DNA of 64,000 nucleotides from Ascoidea rubescens DSM 1968 (Eukaryota; Ascomycota; Saccharomycetes; Ascoideales; Ascoideaceae), in the NCBI RefSeq assembly GCF_001661345.1, contig NW_017962918.1:971939-1035938 (forward strand), in the 5' to 3' direction. Shown piece after piece: positions 48,901 to 58,474 of the stretch. The position numbers were made by a program, and so were the translations under genes. Under the pieces are notes generated by a model. The model had not been told where the DNA came from and searched no databases. It worked only from the letters and a program-made list of their open reading frames with translations. How positions within the stretch are numbered: position 1 is the stretch's first letter; each line of letters starts with the position of its first letter.

Positions 48901-49637
48901 ATAAAATCTTCAGGACTTGGAAAAGAATTATTGTTGACATTATAGTTGAGGTCATAGTTGTTATCAGTAGTAGTGGTGGATGCAGTAATATTGTTTTGAT
49001 TTTGGTTTTGATTTTGGTTTTGGTTTGGAAATTTGTTGAAATTGTTTGGAAAAGAATTTGAGTTTGACAAAGATAAGTAATTTTCAAGTAAAGAGAGATC
49101 ATTTTTGATTAGGAATTTGTTTAAAAGAATATTGTTGACATTAACGTTAAGATTTTGTGAAGCCTTAGTTGGGCTATTGGAAGGATCATCATTTAAGTTG
49201 TTTAGATTGTTTGAAGAAATTTCGTTAAAATTGGCAATATTGCCGTTATTATTGTAATTAATGTTAACGTTAGTATTAATGTTTTTATTGTAATTGTTAT
49301 AATTGTAATGATTTTTGTAGGAAGTGAAACTGTCATTTAAATTGATATCAATTGAAGTGGCAGTTGAGTTTAGACTTGGAACAGGAGAGTTGATTGAACA
49401 AGGAGAAGAAGAGGTGGATGGAGATGAAGACAGAGAGTAGCCATTTTTGACATTATGATTGTGGATATGGTTTATATGATTTGAGTTAAAGTGAGGTTGG
49501 TTATTTTTCTGAAAATTGGAATAAAATTGATTTTTTTTGTGTTTATTGGAATTATTATAGTTGCAGGAAAAATGGTGGTCATTATCATTAAGATTAATGT
49601 TAATATTATTGATATTATTTGGGAATATAGTCTTCAT
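45969..49637 (-). CDS. Large Asn-rich protein with an incomplete zinc-cluster-like motif
   Basis: Predicted 1222 aa, function unknown. Residues 1-400 are strongly Asn-rich, with an NENFNEN repeat near 48580-48660 and NQNQNQNQN near 49000. Around residues 732-760 there is CLRCRKNKIKCD and, nine residues after its third Cys, CSNCFKK. This is the start of a fungal Zn2Cys6 cluster (C-x2-C-x6-C-x9-C-x2-C). The sixth Cys expected 6-9 residues later is missing; the next Cys is about 30 residues on (GNNC). The C-terminal 500 residues are Lys/Asn/Leu-rich with predicted helices, a TSNELLVLNGFEPVLV block and a final acidic coiled coil (EDEIDEEELSKL). A DNA-binding transcription regulator is the best guess, supported by the 2.1-kb upstream region, but a degenerate or coincidental cluster is possible. 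Confidence 0.75.
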   Translation of the reverse strand: MKTIFPNNINNININLNDNDHHFSCNYNNSNKHKKNQFYSNFQKNNQPHFNSNHINHIHNHNVKNGYSLSSSPSTSSSPCSINSPVPSLNSTATSIDINLNDSFTSYKNHYNYNNYNKNINTNVNINYNNNGNIANFNEISSNNLNNLNDDPSNSPTKASQNLNVNVNNILLNKFLIKNDLSLLENYLSLSNSNSFPNNFNKFPNQNQNQNQNQNNITASTTTTDNNYDLNYNVNNNSFPSPEDFITKSQFNNNHNNNNNIHIHNHKEINSNNFSIPLTRDSSVLSTISSVPTFNTDSSFTTDMPYNDPANNTNNSNDNNNDNDNNDVNENFNENFNENTNENVNENFNENTNGNTNGNNDKEFAIVQNSIELTDDINNNGIINDNGTKNFENHDYKKLNTQNNNNNINSLNYQLNFSNLDPNNVSQNSTFDYPIPQSNSNVESNPDPNSDQDYVNPLIYRIQQYLQNIEIEKIKQKNLIEEQKQLMNANNNDDYDDYDDDNIQKEKEEYIRTIDLLFYYKIFIFLVLENFGVIKSDNDETSSFGIHNKNNTNNITDINTNTPTTTITNSTATTATDNNNNNEAQLLFNKILKFSETLINPNDKSSTVKIISNLSDNTVLNDLSDNNDSFDYTSIDCSEQHLFFKQKLNSILESSANSNSNSVNDKSSINYFYNSIINLIIKNYESLNFKNLNYLIYLLTGLIPNEADLRSTDLSLNQYNSHDSSSNLKKLKSCLRCRKNKIKCDSIKKFHYSCSNCFKKNLNYFKSFIKKLELRNDTIIHHGNNCNSNEMFKKDTDNNFSEINKSKKNCSCESSSCLSNYFQIELIDGVESYKIFNDMDNIDNSDDSLKIKLDSNSIENQLLELYLRLFGLSFDSKKLKIINSLEVSDSNESINNNFLTVCRIQLISSNSILKKKSIKKSNLIKNLNKDIDLLKKQLNQMILNEERLFKDYVNLHFNDNDKLFEEYLNNLIEKNSIISKDKLIKFFDKKVDWDNNNNNNNNCRKRNINEVEEFNYNNNFLNNYKKANRKKFLTSNELLVLNGFEPVLVNNSKKTISYFNYLKKSYKEISNPNNSKYNGGKSKGESKKSKKEKRNNLYIKPLSHKPNFEQEYFRIFQNFNININTNSKSMHNSNSQRNKIIDVSKIPLFKSYDDTIAIKLNNDALKSLKENNYPTKQGKSVYQKNKLNEMEDEIDEEELSKLTDEFKELNEKYLSFASKLGL

Positions 49638-51720
49638 TTTTAAGAATTAGGATGTGAAAAAAAAAAGATGGTGTATAGTATAAGATGAAAAATTGGAATA
49701 TTGATTGAAACTGGATAGAATAGATAAAAATCTAGAGATTTATAGATAAATATAGAAGTAGATTTGACAGTTTTTATAAAAAATAAAGCAGAATCAATTT
49801 CATTATATTATGTAATGTTATGGTGAGCCAATGTTGTATGAATTAGTAGCTGTCGTGAAAGTGAGTAAAAACAATAGAGCAGTATTATTGAGAGCAGTAT
49901 TATTGAATATTATCAAAAATGTTTGTGAATATCCTTCAGTTGAAAAGTTGCAGAGAGAAGTTTGAAGATTCAATGGAGATACAAGCTGGTGTAGATTTGG
50001 ATAATATTCCACTATAACCAATGGAGCAGATTAGGAAGAGAACAGTTGATATGGCAGAGGGAACTCTAAAAGAATAAGCAACAAGCTTGAGAATATTCCA
50101 ATAACTGTGGTCTTGTTGGGGCCAATTTGATAGAAGCAAAGAGAGAGATATACTACAAAAGAGTCGCAAGAGAAGAAGAAGAAGATCAAAAACACTGGAA
50201 ACTGAGTTATTATATTTCAAAATTGGATAGGAAAATTTTAGGTACAAGATCGAAGATTATCTTTTTGTCCAGATCCAATGCACTTCCTCTGGGGTGGATT
50301 CAAAGGAAGCCGAGTCCTGAAAAGACGTGCAGCTGGCTGCGTCCGCGCAGGATTCCGAGCGCTGCGGTTGCGTTTGCGCGGGGCCAGTTCTTTCGGTGGT
50401 GGCGGAAGAGAAGGAGAAGTAGCAGAAACAGTAAAAGCAGCAGCAGAGGAAGCACTCTCTGGTGTTGCTAATTCTTCGTCAGCTTGCCTTTTTATTGCAG
50501 TTCACAAACAGTGATTAATGCGTCACTCGTTCCACCAATCCCCGAAACCCGACGTTGCGTTCACTGTTTTCTTACTGTTTATTGATGACAAAATCTTTCG
50601 ATCTTTTCGAGCACTTCGGATATTCCACTTTCATCTAGTTCTTCCTCAACAGGGTAACACTCCTATCAGCTATTATTTATGCTAACAGTTTTTCCTTTCG
50701 GCACTTCTACCATCAATGGAATCGCAAAAACGTTAATATATCATTGATATCCAGGTAGATATCGAGTAAATAGCCTTTTTTAGAGCCATTTTTGTTCCAT
50801 TTCCATGGAATAACTGCCAACTGTCTGGAATCTAATGCACAACCAATGTTTGAAAACATCAATAATTACCCGTCGCCGGTGGAAACAGTTGTCTTGAGCT
50901 GTGCGATAAAAAGAGAGTTTTCGGCCTTTTCATTTACAGATAAAAACTGCAATTGAGCACTAATTAGATCCATCTGATTAGATTCGGTTTTTGATCATCA
51001 CTACCCAATCTTCCTCATTCACCTTTATCTTTTCTCGTTTTTTTCAATCACTCAAATCATTTTCAATCCACGATGTTTTTTATTACCTCAGATCCGTCCA
51101 CGTGCACCCTGGTGGTTGCTTTCCGCTCAATTCCATTTCGACAAAAGAGCGCACAAAATGAAAAATAAACAGAGTACCTAGTGCATGCAGGTTTCTGCAT
51201 ATCCTGTTTTGTGTTCAGCAAGTCCGCATAGCAAGGGTATATGCTTTTGTCCCATTTTTGCAGTGATAATCGAGACGCACTTTTCGCTTTCCTTTTTCGG
51301 ACCCACTTTTATATCTTCGTTATATCAAATTCTTTACCATCTCAAAGAAACCCATCACAATCTGAGTTAATTTGCTTCTTTCGTGTTCAATTTCCCTTAA
51401 AGCACTGTACGACAAAAAATAAAATGCTTTGTTTATTTAGTAGAGAGTTTCCACTCCATCGTCCAAGTAGGGGCATCCCTTTTAAAGGGCAGTGTATCTC
51501 ACTTCATGTCATCAATGCCATTAACAACATCAACGCCATTAATACCATTAATGCCATTACTGCTATTGCTGTTTTGTAAAAGCCTTCAATTCGTCTCTTA
51601 TATTCATCTTCTAAAAATCAAAAATTGCAATAAAAAAACATTCTATTAATTAAAGTTTGTGGGAGCTTTTGCTCTCCAGATTATTATTGTGGCATTCTGT
51701 TACACCATCATATCAATATC
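49638..51720. other. 2.1-kb region without a supported gene, upstream of the large Asn-rich gene and downstream of DIB1
   Basis: The left part is probably a long promoter for the gene starting at 49637. From about 50280 to 50560 there is a GC-rich block with GCGCTGCGGTTGCGTTTGCG near 50358, sharing GCTGCGGTTGC with a block near 9759. Further right are CACGTG at 51099-51104, an AGGGG stress-type element near 51468 and a CATCAA/CATTAA simple repeat near 51505-51565. ORFs in this stretch start with TTG or are Ser/Phe-rich and unconvincing. No tRNA fold was found. Confidence 0.45.
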
Positions 51721-52252
51721 TTAATACTTTTGTCTCGTTGAATAATCTTTGGGACTTAAAACTAATCCTTTCCCTTTTCTTGCCCCTCTATAAATCGTCT
51801 CAATAATATCTATCATTTCTTCTTCATCCTCTAAAACAAAATTCAATTTGTTGTTATTTCCTGTCCCAAAATCACACATCATATGCTTATTTCGAAAAAA
51901 AAACATAACTGTCATCGGATCATACAACTCATACATCTCATTAAAATCTTTGACTTCATCAATATCACACAAATAAATAACTGCAAACTTCTTGATCTTC
52001 TCCGCTATGTTATAAAATATCTCATCCATTAGTCTACAATCTTTATCCACATCTCTTCCAAATCTTATAACTACTAGTCTTTCGTCTTCTGATAAGATGG
52101 CTTGATCAACATGCCTATGTATATTAATTTCAATTTTACATAATCCGTAATGTTAGAATCTAATTTCTCGTCTCGTCTCTCACATCCTTTTGGACATTTC
52201 AAATCAAAACTTACCATCCCGAATGCAAATGTGGCAAAAATATACTTCCCAT
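51721..52252 (-). CDS. DIB1: DIB1 (Dim1/U5-15kD), spliceosomal thioredoxin-fold protein, two exons
   Basis: Two exons: 52252-52215 and 52114-51721. The intron is 100 nt (52214-52115), starts GTAAGT, has TTCTAAC at 52158-52152 and ends ACATAG. The junction falls inside the Trp codon of the SGWHVDQAI motif. The product is 143 aa, the same length as S. cerevisiae Dib1. It reads MGSIFLPHLHSGWHVDQAI, then RLVVIRFGRD, CRLMDEIFYNIAEKI, FAVIYLCDIDEV, DPMTVMFFFRNKHMMCDFG and the C-terminal IYRGARKGKGLV. It is a subunit of the U4/U6.U5 tri-snRNP required before spliceosome activation. Without the intron the frame would lack the first third of this very conserved protein, so the splice model is secure. 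Only 103 bp separate it from the end of XRS2 upstream. Confidence 0.96.
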
Positions 52253-52355
52253 TACAATCTTTAAGCTTATTGGTGATAAAATGTTAAACAATGCTGTTCC
52301 TTCCTCAAGCCTTTCACCAAAACTGTAACGCTGGTTTTCTCGGAGGGTAACCTAT

Positions 52356-55094
52356 CTATCCTCTAGTAAACCTAAATTTGGGAATATCATCATCTTCTTC
52401 ATCCGAAATTTTATCCTGAGGTTCAACATACTTTGTCCTTCCAATTCTTTCTTGAAGCCTACTTCCATTTTTACCACCCTTTTTACCACCCTTTTTATTG
52501 AACATCTTAGTCATCGCTGGATTTTTCTGGCTTAGCTTCGACCGAGTGATTTGAATACGGTTATTGACATTTTTACTTTCTTCTTCAGATTCTGAATCGC
52601 CTACAAACAAATTGCTTGCATTTGCATTTCTTGTTTGTTCTTCAATATTCACATTGCTGTCTTCAATCGTTTCCTTTAGAATTTCACTTATATTTGAAAC
52701 TTTTCCAGAAAAGAATTCATTGTCTTCTTCTTTATCTTCAATATTATTTTCATACTCTTTCAAATCAATATATGACCTAAAAAGAGAAGAATTAAACGAA
52801 TTACTCTTTGATACAATTTTCCCATTTTCACCAATCTTTTTGTCTTTTCTTCGTTTCACAAATCTTTTAAAATTCCTTCTCTCTTTCCACTTTTCATTTT
52901 CATTTTCAAAGCCGCCCGCTTTATTAAATTTATTAGATCCCATTTGTTTCACTTCAAACTCCTCTATTAAAACCATTTTTTTCACTTCTTCAATGATTTT
53001 AGAATCAATAACTTTATTTATACGATCTTGGTTTGCTTCTATTCTTTTCTGCTCTTTATTTTTGGCATCTTTAATTATCTCTTTTATATTCACTGCTTTC
53101 TTTTTTTCCTTAAATTGTACAAAGCCTTTATCATCATCATCATCATCATCATCAATTTTCGTTTTTTTTGCTTTCGGAAAATCTTCATTGTTTTTGGCCT
53201 GTGCTTTTTCACTCATTTTCCTTTTATTACCAACTCTTTCTTGATTATTATCGCCTTGGTCTTGTTCTTTAATAATTGCAGGAGTTTGTTGTTTTTCAGA
53301 TTTTGTTATGTTTAAACTTCTGTCACTATAATCAATTTTATCTTCTCTGCTCATTTTTTTCTTTTTAATAGGAGAATCTTCAATTGCCGATTCATTATCT
53401 GATATTACTATTTGTTGAGTGGGTGATGGAGCATTTTTAATCAATGGATTAGATAATCTTTTCACTTTATTAGCTCTTCTTTTAAGCTTCCTTGTGCCAA
53501 TTGATTTAATATCTTCTATCACATTTTTATTATTTTCTGATATGTTTTCTGATTTAATTTCTTCATCAATAACCTCCATTTGCACATTATTCTCTTCATC
53601 ATTCATATTTACTAACGAGAAATTGTCAGTTCCTGTTTCTGGAACATCCTCGAGAAAAGAAGGCCTGGACATACTATTAAAGACATCCATAACGTTTTGT
53701 CTTTTAATAGTTCTATTTCTTGTTAATTTCCTCCTTTTTAATCGATTTTTAGGATAAACTTCTTCAATTGTTGGAGAACTTATTTTCCTATCTATTTTCA
53801 GTCCATTGGTTATATCTGCTGAATTATTTTCAGAAATAGATCTAAACTCCAGGTCTATATCTGAGGGTTTTGAAGGTTTCAAATTTAATAATATAGATAA
53901 ATCCACATTTTTAATAGAATTGAGTAAATCTAAATTTTCTACTACAGAAATATTAAGGTATCGAGCAATTTCTAATTGCAACTGAGGTATTAGATTAAAA
54001 CCAATCTTACTGCTATTGTTCTCAATATCATTTATAGAAATACTATGATTAGAGTTTTTTGGCACCTTTAGTAGTATTAAATTGACTTTCTCATCTTTAT
54101 CTATATTTTCACTCCCACTAATACATTCATCCACAGCATTAGTAAACAGATTGAATATTGATTTGGTGTCATTCTTTGATGATGATAAATGGGGAGACAA
54201 ATCAAAATATAAACAATTTCCAGAAGCCAATTGAATTGGAACTTTCAAATAATCAAAATGATTCAAATTGTTAAAAATAAAAACCGTATTTTTAAATAGC
54301 ACCTTTCTAGCTTGATCAACGCCATACAATGGATCGTCTAGAAACTTTTTATAATTTGGAAAGAACTCATTATAATCAAACTCCAATAAATTTAAATTGT
54401 ATGGATTCATGCAATAGTTAAACACTTTAAAATTCTTCTTATCATTGAATAATTTATTCTGCAAATCCGGAACATCAGAAATTTTTGTGCTTATAGCATT
54501 TTTAATACTTGTAATAAAATCAAAATTGACAATTGGGGTTTGATTTATTAAAGATATAATTAATTTAGAAGAGTATTTCAAAGATTTTAAGGTATAAGTT
54601 GTCGAACTTAAAAATTGAGTAGTATAGTGAATATTTGTGTTTTCTAAGCTTTCATCTAAATTTAGCTTCTCACTGTTATCATCAGCTGAATAAGAGATTA
54701 AAATTGGATTCCAAACAATTTCAAAAGTGAAGTTTGAATTGGTTTTTTTATGATGAATGGTAATTGGTATTGTATTGTCTTTGGCCAAATTTCTTCCATT
54801 ATAAATCAAGGAAGATGGACTATCTTGACTTCCATTTGAAAATATCTGTTTCTTGCTCACAAAGGTAGCTGCCTTTCCATACAACACCAAATGGAGATCA
54901 GGAATCACCTCAGGATTTTTATGATTGAACGAATTATCGACTTTGATTGTAAAATGGTGTTTGGAGATATACTTCTGACTCAAATACACATCAGATGTTC
55001 TGTCTCTTCCAATTGAATAAGGCTTGTTGGGCATCAACCATCTTGTCACATACTCCACTCCACTGTTTTCATCAGGCAACCTAATCAACCACAT
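52356..55094 (-). CDS. XRS2: XRS2/NBS1, MRX complex subunit
   Basis: Predicted 912 aa partner of Mre11-Rad50 in double-strand-break repair and Tel1 signalling. The N terminus is an FHA domain (about 20-105) with SIGR at 27-30 and SKHH at 44-47, the phosphopeptide-binding residues. A BRCT-like region may follow but I cannot show it. The middle is charged and disordered with KRK and DDDDDDD patches. Near residue 738 NFKRFVKRRKDKK matches the short NFKKF-type motif by which Nbs1 binds Mre11. The very end is acidic, DEEDDD, then IPKFRFTRG, with F907-R908-F909 fitting the FxF/Y Tel1/ATM-binding motif. These two short motifs in the right order make the Xrs2 assignment firm despite poor overall conservation. 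It is divergent from MTR4 across 228 bp. Confidence 0.9.
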   Translation of the reverse strand: MWLIRLPDENSGVEYVTRWLMPNKPYSIGRDRTSDVYLSQKYISKHHFTIKVDNSFNHKNPEVIPDLHLVLYGKAATFVSKKQIFSNGSQDSPSSLIYNGRNLAKDNTIPITIHHKKTNSNFTFEIVWNPILISYSADDNSEKLNLDESLENTNIHYTTQFLSSTTYTLKSLKYSSKLIISLINQTPIVNFDFITSIKNAISTKISDVPDLQNKLFNDKKNFKVFNYCMNPYNLNLLEFDYNEFFPNYKKFLDDPLYGVDQARKVLFKNTVFIFNNLNHFDYLKVPIQLASGNCLYFDLSPHLSSSKNDTKSIFNLFTNAVDECISGSENIDKDEKVNLILLKVPKNSNHSISINDIENNSSKIGFNLIPQLQLEIARYLNISVVENLDLLNSIKNVDLSILLNLKPSKPSDIDLEFRSISENNSADITNGLKIDRKISSPTIEEVYPKNRLKRRKLTRNRTIKRQNVMDVFNSMSRPSFLEDVPETGTDNFSLVNMNDEENNVQMEVIDEEIKSENISENNKNVIEDIKSIGTRKLKRRANKVKRLSNPLIKNAPSPTQQIVISDNESAIEDSPIKKKKMSREDKIDYSDRSLNITKSEKQQTPAIIKEQDQGDNNQERVGNKRKMSEKAQAKNNEDFPKAKKTKIDDDDDDDDKGFVQFKEKKKAVNIKEIIKDAKNKEQKRIEANQDRINKVIDSKIIEEVKKMVLIEEFEVKQMGSNKFNKAGGFENENEKWKERRNFKRFVKRRKDKKIGENGKIVSKSNSFNSSLFRSYIDLKEYENNIEDKEEDNEFFSGKVSNISEILKETIEDSNVNIEEQTRNANASNLFVGDSESEEESKNVNNRIQITRSKLSQKNPAMTKMFNKKGGKKGGKNGSRLQERIGRTKYVEPQDKISDEEDDDIPKFRFTRG

Positions 55095-55224
55095 AATACC
55101 ACCAACTCCAGCAAATCCTCTTATAACCTCTCTTCTTCAACACCATCAAAGAAATCTCACATCGTCCAAAGCTGGAAACCACTCTGTTGGTCTCGGGTAT
55201 TTATCACCCTCGGAACTGGAAGTG

Positions 55225-55230
55225 CACGTG
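55225..55230. promoter_or_regulatory. E-box CACGTG in the XRS2/MTR4 promoter
   Basis: GCACGTGAG lies about midway in the 228-bp divergent promoter, roughly 95 bp from the MTR4 ATG. It is a core site for Cbf1-type bHLH factors. Confidence 0.4.
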
Positions 55231-55287
55231 AGCTTTGGAAAACTGAAAAATATTTTTTTTTTTGAATTTGATAAATAAATCTAAAAA

Positions 55288-55320
55288 ATGGTTTCTATCT
55301 CCATTGAAATCGATTGTTAA
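55288..55320 (+). other. Upstream ORF ending 2 nt before the MTR4 start codon
   Basis: ATG at 55288 opens ten codons ([10 protein letters not shown]) ending TAA at 55318-55320, with only AG between it and the MTR4 ATG at 55323. The uORF ATG has AAAA before it, a good yeast context. Whether it is in the mRNA depends on the unknown transcription start. Confidence 0.5.
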
Positions 55321-55322
55321 AG

Positions 55323-58277
55323 ATGACAGATGCTGATATAGAGTCGAAAAAGAGGAAAATTAAAGACATCGAAGAGATAAGAAACATTGAACTAAGCAAT
55401 CTGGAAAACACTAAAAAAATCAAAACACAGGATGCAGTTCTCATCACCGATTCTATCCCAAGAAGACCCATCGAGACTCCTGCTAAAGAGTATCCATTTG
55501 AATTAGATACTTTTCAAAAAGATGCAATTTTTTGCATTGAAGCTGAAGAATCTGTTTTAGTTTCTGCTCACACATCTGCTGGTAAAACAGTTGTTGCTGA
55601 GTATGCTATTGCAAAATCTTTGAGAGAAAAACAAAGAGTAATTTATACTTCTCCCATCAAGGCTTTATCCAATCAAAAATATAGAGAATTGGCAGCTGAA
55701 TTTGGCGATGTTGGATTGATGACTGGTGATGTTACTATAAACCCTGATGCTGGCTGTCTTGTGATGACAACAGAAATTTTAAGATCAATGCTTTATAGAG
55801 GTTCCGAAGTTATGAGAGAAGTCGCATGGGTGATATTTGATGAAGTGCATTATATGAGAGACAAATCGAGGGGTGTTGTTTGGGAAGAAACTATTATATT
55901 GCTTCCAGACAAAGTCCATTATGTTTTTTTATCTGCTACTATACCAAATGCTAAAGAATTCACCAGATGGATTGGTAAGATCCACAATCAACCATGTCAT
56001 GTTGTTTATACCGATTACAGACCAACACCATTACAACATTATCTATTTCCTGCTGGTGGTGACGGTATCCATTTAGTGGTAGATGAAAAAGGAGCATTTA
56101 GAGAAGAAAATTTTCAAAAAGCAATGGCCTCAATTAGTGAAAAGTTAGGTGATGATCCTGGTTCTGCTCAAAATTCTGGTAAGGGCAAAAAGGGAAAAAC
56201 TTTTAAAGGTGGAATACTAGATAGCAAAGCCGATATTTATAAGATTGTTAAAATGATTTGGATAAAAAAATATAACCCAGTTATTGTTTTCTCATTTTCA
56301 AAAAGAGATTGCGAATCATTGGCTTTAAAGATGTCTAAATTGAACTTTAATTCAGATGAAGAAAATGAAACATTAACCAAAATTTTCAATAATGCAGTTG
56401 ACGTTCTTCCTGAAGGTGATAGAGAATTGCCTCAGATAAAAAATATTTTGCCCTTGCTTAGAAGAGGTATAGGAATACATCATTCTGGTTTGTTACCAAT
56501 TTTGAAGGAAATTATTGAAATTCTATTTCAAGAAGGTTTAGTCAAAGTTTTATTTGCCACTGAGACATTTTCAATTGGTCTTAATATGCCTGCAAAAACT
56601 GTTGTTTTTACCTCTGTTCGTAAGTGGGATGGTAAAGGGTTCAGATGGGTATCTGGAGGTGAATATATTCAAATGTCTGGTAGAGCCGGTCGTCGTGGTA
56701 TAGATGATAGAGGTATTGTGATCATGATGATAGATGAAAAAATGGAGCCGCAGATTGCCAAAGGAATGGTAAAAGGTGTGGCTGATAGATTAGACTCTGC
56801 TTTCCATTTGGGATATAATATGATTTTAAATCTTATGAGAGTTGAGGGAATTTCTCCCGAGTTTATGTTAGAACGTTCATTTTATCAATTTCAAAATTCT
56901 TCTACAATTCCTTTATTGGAAAATAAGTTATATCTGCTTGAAGAAAATCATAAGAACATAGTTATTGAGGATGAGCAAAATATTAAAGAATACTATAACC
57001 TTAGGAAGCAAACTGAAATATATAATCAAGATGTTAGAGAGGTCATTACTCATCCATCACATTCATTAACATTTCTTCAAGATGGAAGATTAGTTGAAGT
57101 CAAGGTCAATGACGATTACTATGGCTGGGGTGTTGTTGTTAAATTTAATAAAAGAAGCAACAAAAGGAGACCAAATGAACAACAGTATGCTGATCATGAG
57201 GCCTATATTGTTGAAGTACTTGTAACAACCATGTTTATTGATTCTCCAACAAATTTGATTAAAATGTTTTCTCCAGATCTTGCAATTGGTATCAGACCTG
57301 CAAAAGAAGGTGAATTATCCAAAAGCGTAGTTATTCCTATTACTTTAAAATCAATAGTTAATATGGGAAATTTAAGATTACGTATGCCACAATCAATGGA
57401 TAGGTTACAAAGACTGAGCACAGGGAAAAACATTGCAGAAGTGCAAAGAAGGTTTAAGGATGGAATTCCGTTATTAGATCCTATTAAAAATATGAAAATC
57501 ATTGATGATTCATTTTTAAAATTAATCAAAAAAATAGAAGTGTTAGAAAGCAGAATAAGTTCCAGCCCATTAAGCAAATCAGATAAACTAAAAGAGTTAT
57601 ATGAGACATACTCCGAAAAAATTGCAATTGAAAAGCAAATCAAAGAAGTAAAGGGTAAAATATCTGATGCAAATGCAATTATTCAATTGGATGATTTGAA
57701 AAACCGTAAAAGAGTTTTAAGAAGGTTAGGTTTTTGCACTCAAGATGATATTATTGAGTTGAAAGGAAGGGTTGCATGTGAAATTTCGACGGGGGATGAA
57801 TTACTTTTAACTGAGTTAATTTTTAATGGTACATTTAATGAACTATCCCCCGAGCAATGTGCTGCATTACTATCATGCTTTGTGTTTCAAGAAAGATCAA
57901 AAGAAATGCCTAGACTCAAGCCCGAATTAGCAGAGCCATTGAAAGAGATGCAAGAAATGGCTACAAAAATTGCAAAAATTTATAGAGATTCAAAAATTGA
58001 AATTGCATTATCCGATTACGTTGAATCATTTAGACCAGAATTAATGGAAGTTGTTTATGTTTGGTGTAAAGGAGCTTCATTTACACAAATTTGTAAAATG
58101 ACAGACATCTATGAAGGCAGTTTAATTAGGATGTTTAAAAGGTTGGAGGAAATGATTAAACAAATGGTTGATGCAGCCAAAACCATTGGTAATAGTGCAC
58201 TAGAAGAAAAAATGGAAAAAGCTGCAGAATTGGTTCATAGAGATATTGTTTCGGCTGGTTCATTATATTTAAGTTAG
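55323..58277 (+). CDS. MTR4: MTR4, TRAMP/exosome DExH RNA helicase
   Basis: Predicted 984 aa nuclear 3'-5' RNA helicase that feeds structured RNA to the exosome. Motifs are present in order: Walker A AHTSAGKT (about 82-89), [12 protein letters not shown], the DEVH box at 173-176, [11 protein letters not shown], and [15 protein letters not shown] in the second RecA domain. The arch domain with its KOW-like part follows (about 560-740; [27 protein letters not shown]). The C-terminal helical domain ends [16 protein letters not shown] and [14 protein letters not shown]. The arch and C terminus separate it from Ski2. The N-terminal extension is shorter than in the 1073-aa S. cerevisiae protein. 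I chose ATG 55323; three codons upstream the frame starts only with TTG. Three in-frame CTG codons were found, none at a clearly conserved Leu. Confidence 0.97.
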   Translation: MTDADIESKKRKIKDIEEIRNIELSNLENTKKIKTQDAVLITDSIPRRPIETPAKEYPFELDTFQKDAIFCIEAEESVLVSAHTSAGKTVVAEYAIAKSLREKQRVIYTSPIKALSNQKYRELAAEFGDVGLMTGDVTINPDAGCLVMTTEILRSMLYRGSEVMREVAWVIFDEVHYMRDKSRGVVWEETIILLPDKVHYVFLSATIPNAKEFTRWIGKIHNQPCHVVYTDYRPTPLQHYLFPAGGDGIHLVVDEKGAFREENFQKAMASISEKLGDDPGSAQNSGKGKKGKTFKGGILDSKADIYKIVKMIWIKKYNPVIVFSFSKRDCESLALKMSKLNFNSDEENETLTKIFNNAVDVLPEGDRELPQIKNILPLLRRGIGIHHSGLLPILKEIIEILFQEGLVKVLFATETFSIGLNMPAKTVVFTSVRKWDGKGFRWVSGGEYIQMSGRAGRRGIDDRGIVIMMIDEKMEPQIAKGMVKGVADRLDSAFHLGYNMILNLMRVEGISPEFMLERSFYQFQNSSTIPLLENKLYLLEENHKNIVIEDEQNIKEYYNLRKQTEIYNQDVREVITHPSHSLTFLQDGRLVEVKVNDDYYGWGVVVKFNKRSNKRRPNEQQYADHEAYIVEVLVTTMFIDSPTNLIKMFSPDLAIGIRPAKEGELSKSVVIPITLKSIVNMGNLRLRMPQSMDRLQRLSTGKNIAEVQRRFKDGIPLLDPIKNMKIIDDSFLKLIKKIEVLESRISSSPLSKSDKLKELYETYSEKIAIEKQIKEVKGKISDANAIIQLDDLKNRKRVLRRLGFCTQDDIIELKGRVACEISTGDELLLTELIFNGTFNELSPEQCAALLSCFVFQERSKEMPRLKPELAEPLKEMQEMATKIAKIYRDSKIEIALSDYVESFRPELMEVVYVWCKGASFTQICKMTDIYEGSLIRMFKRLEEMIKQMVDAAKTIGNSALEEKMEKAAELVHRDIVSAGSLYLS

Positions 58278-58474
58278 ACTTGGATAACAAAATAGTATTT
58301 CTTTTTATTTGTATTATTTAGTTCAGTAAAGCATAGTATAATATCATAAAAATTATCAAAATTATATATGTATTATAGTTAATCATTTTCGTTATTATCA
58401 ATGTTGTCTAAATAAAAGAAAAATTGGATTCAGGCTATAAACGAATTATATTATATAATTTGTTAAAAAATTCA

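Noticed and set aside
50127-50471. 114-codon plus-strand ORF
   Set aside because: It starts at TTG with no early ATG, and its second half is the translation of a GC-rich promoter block. The charged first part resembles no family I know.
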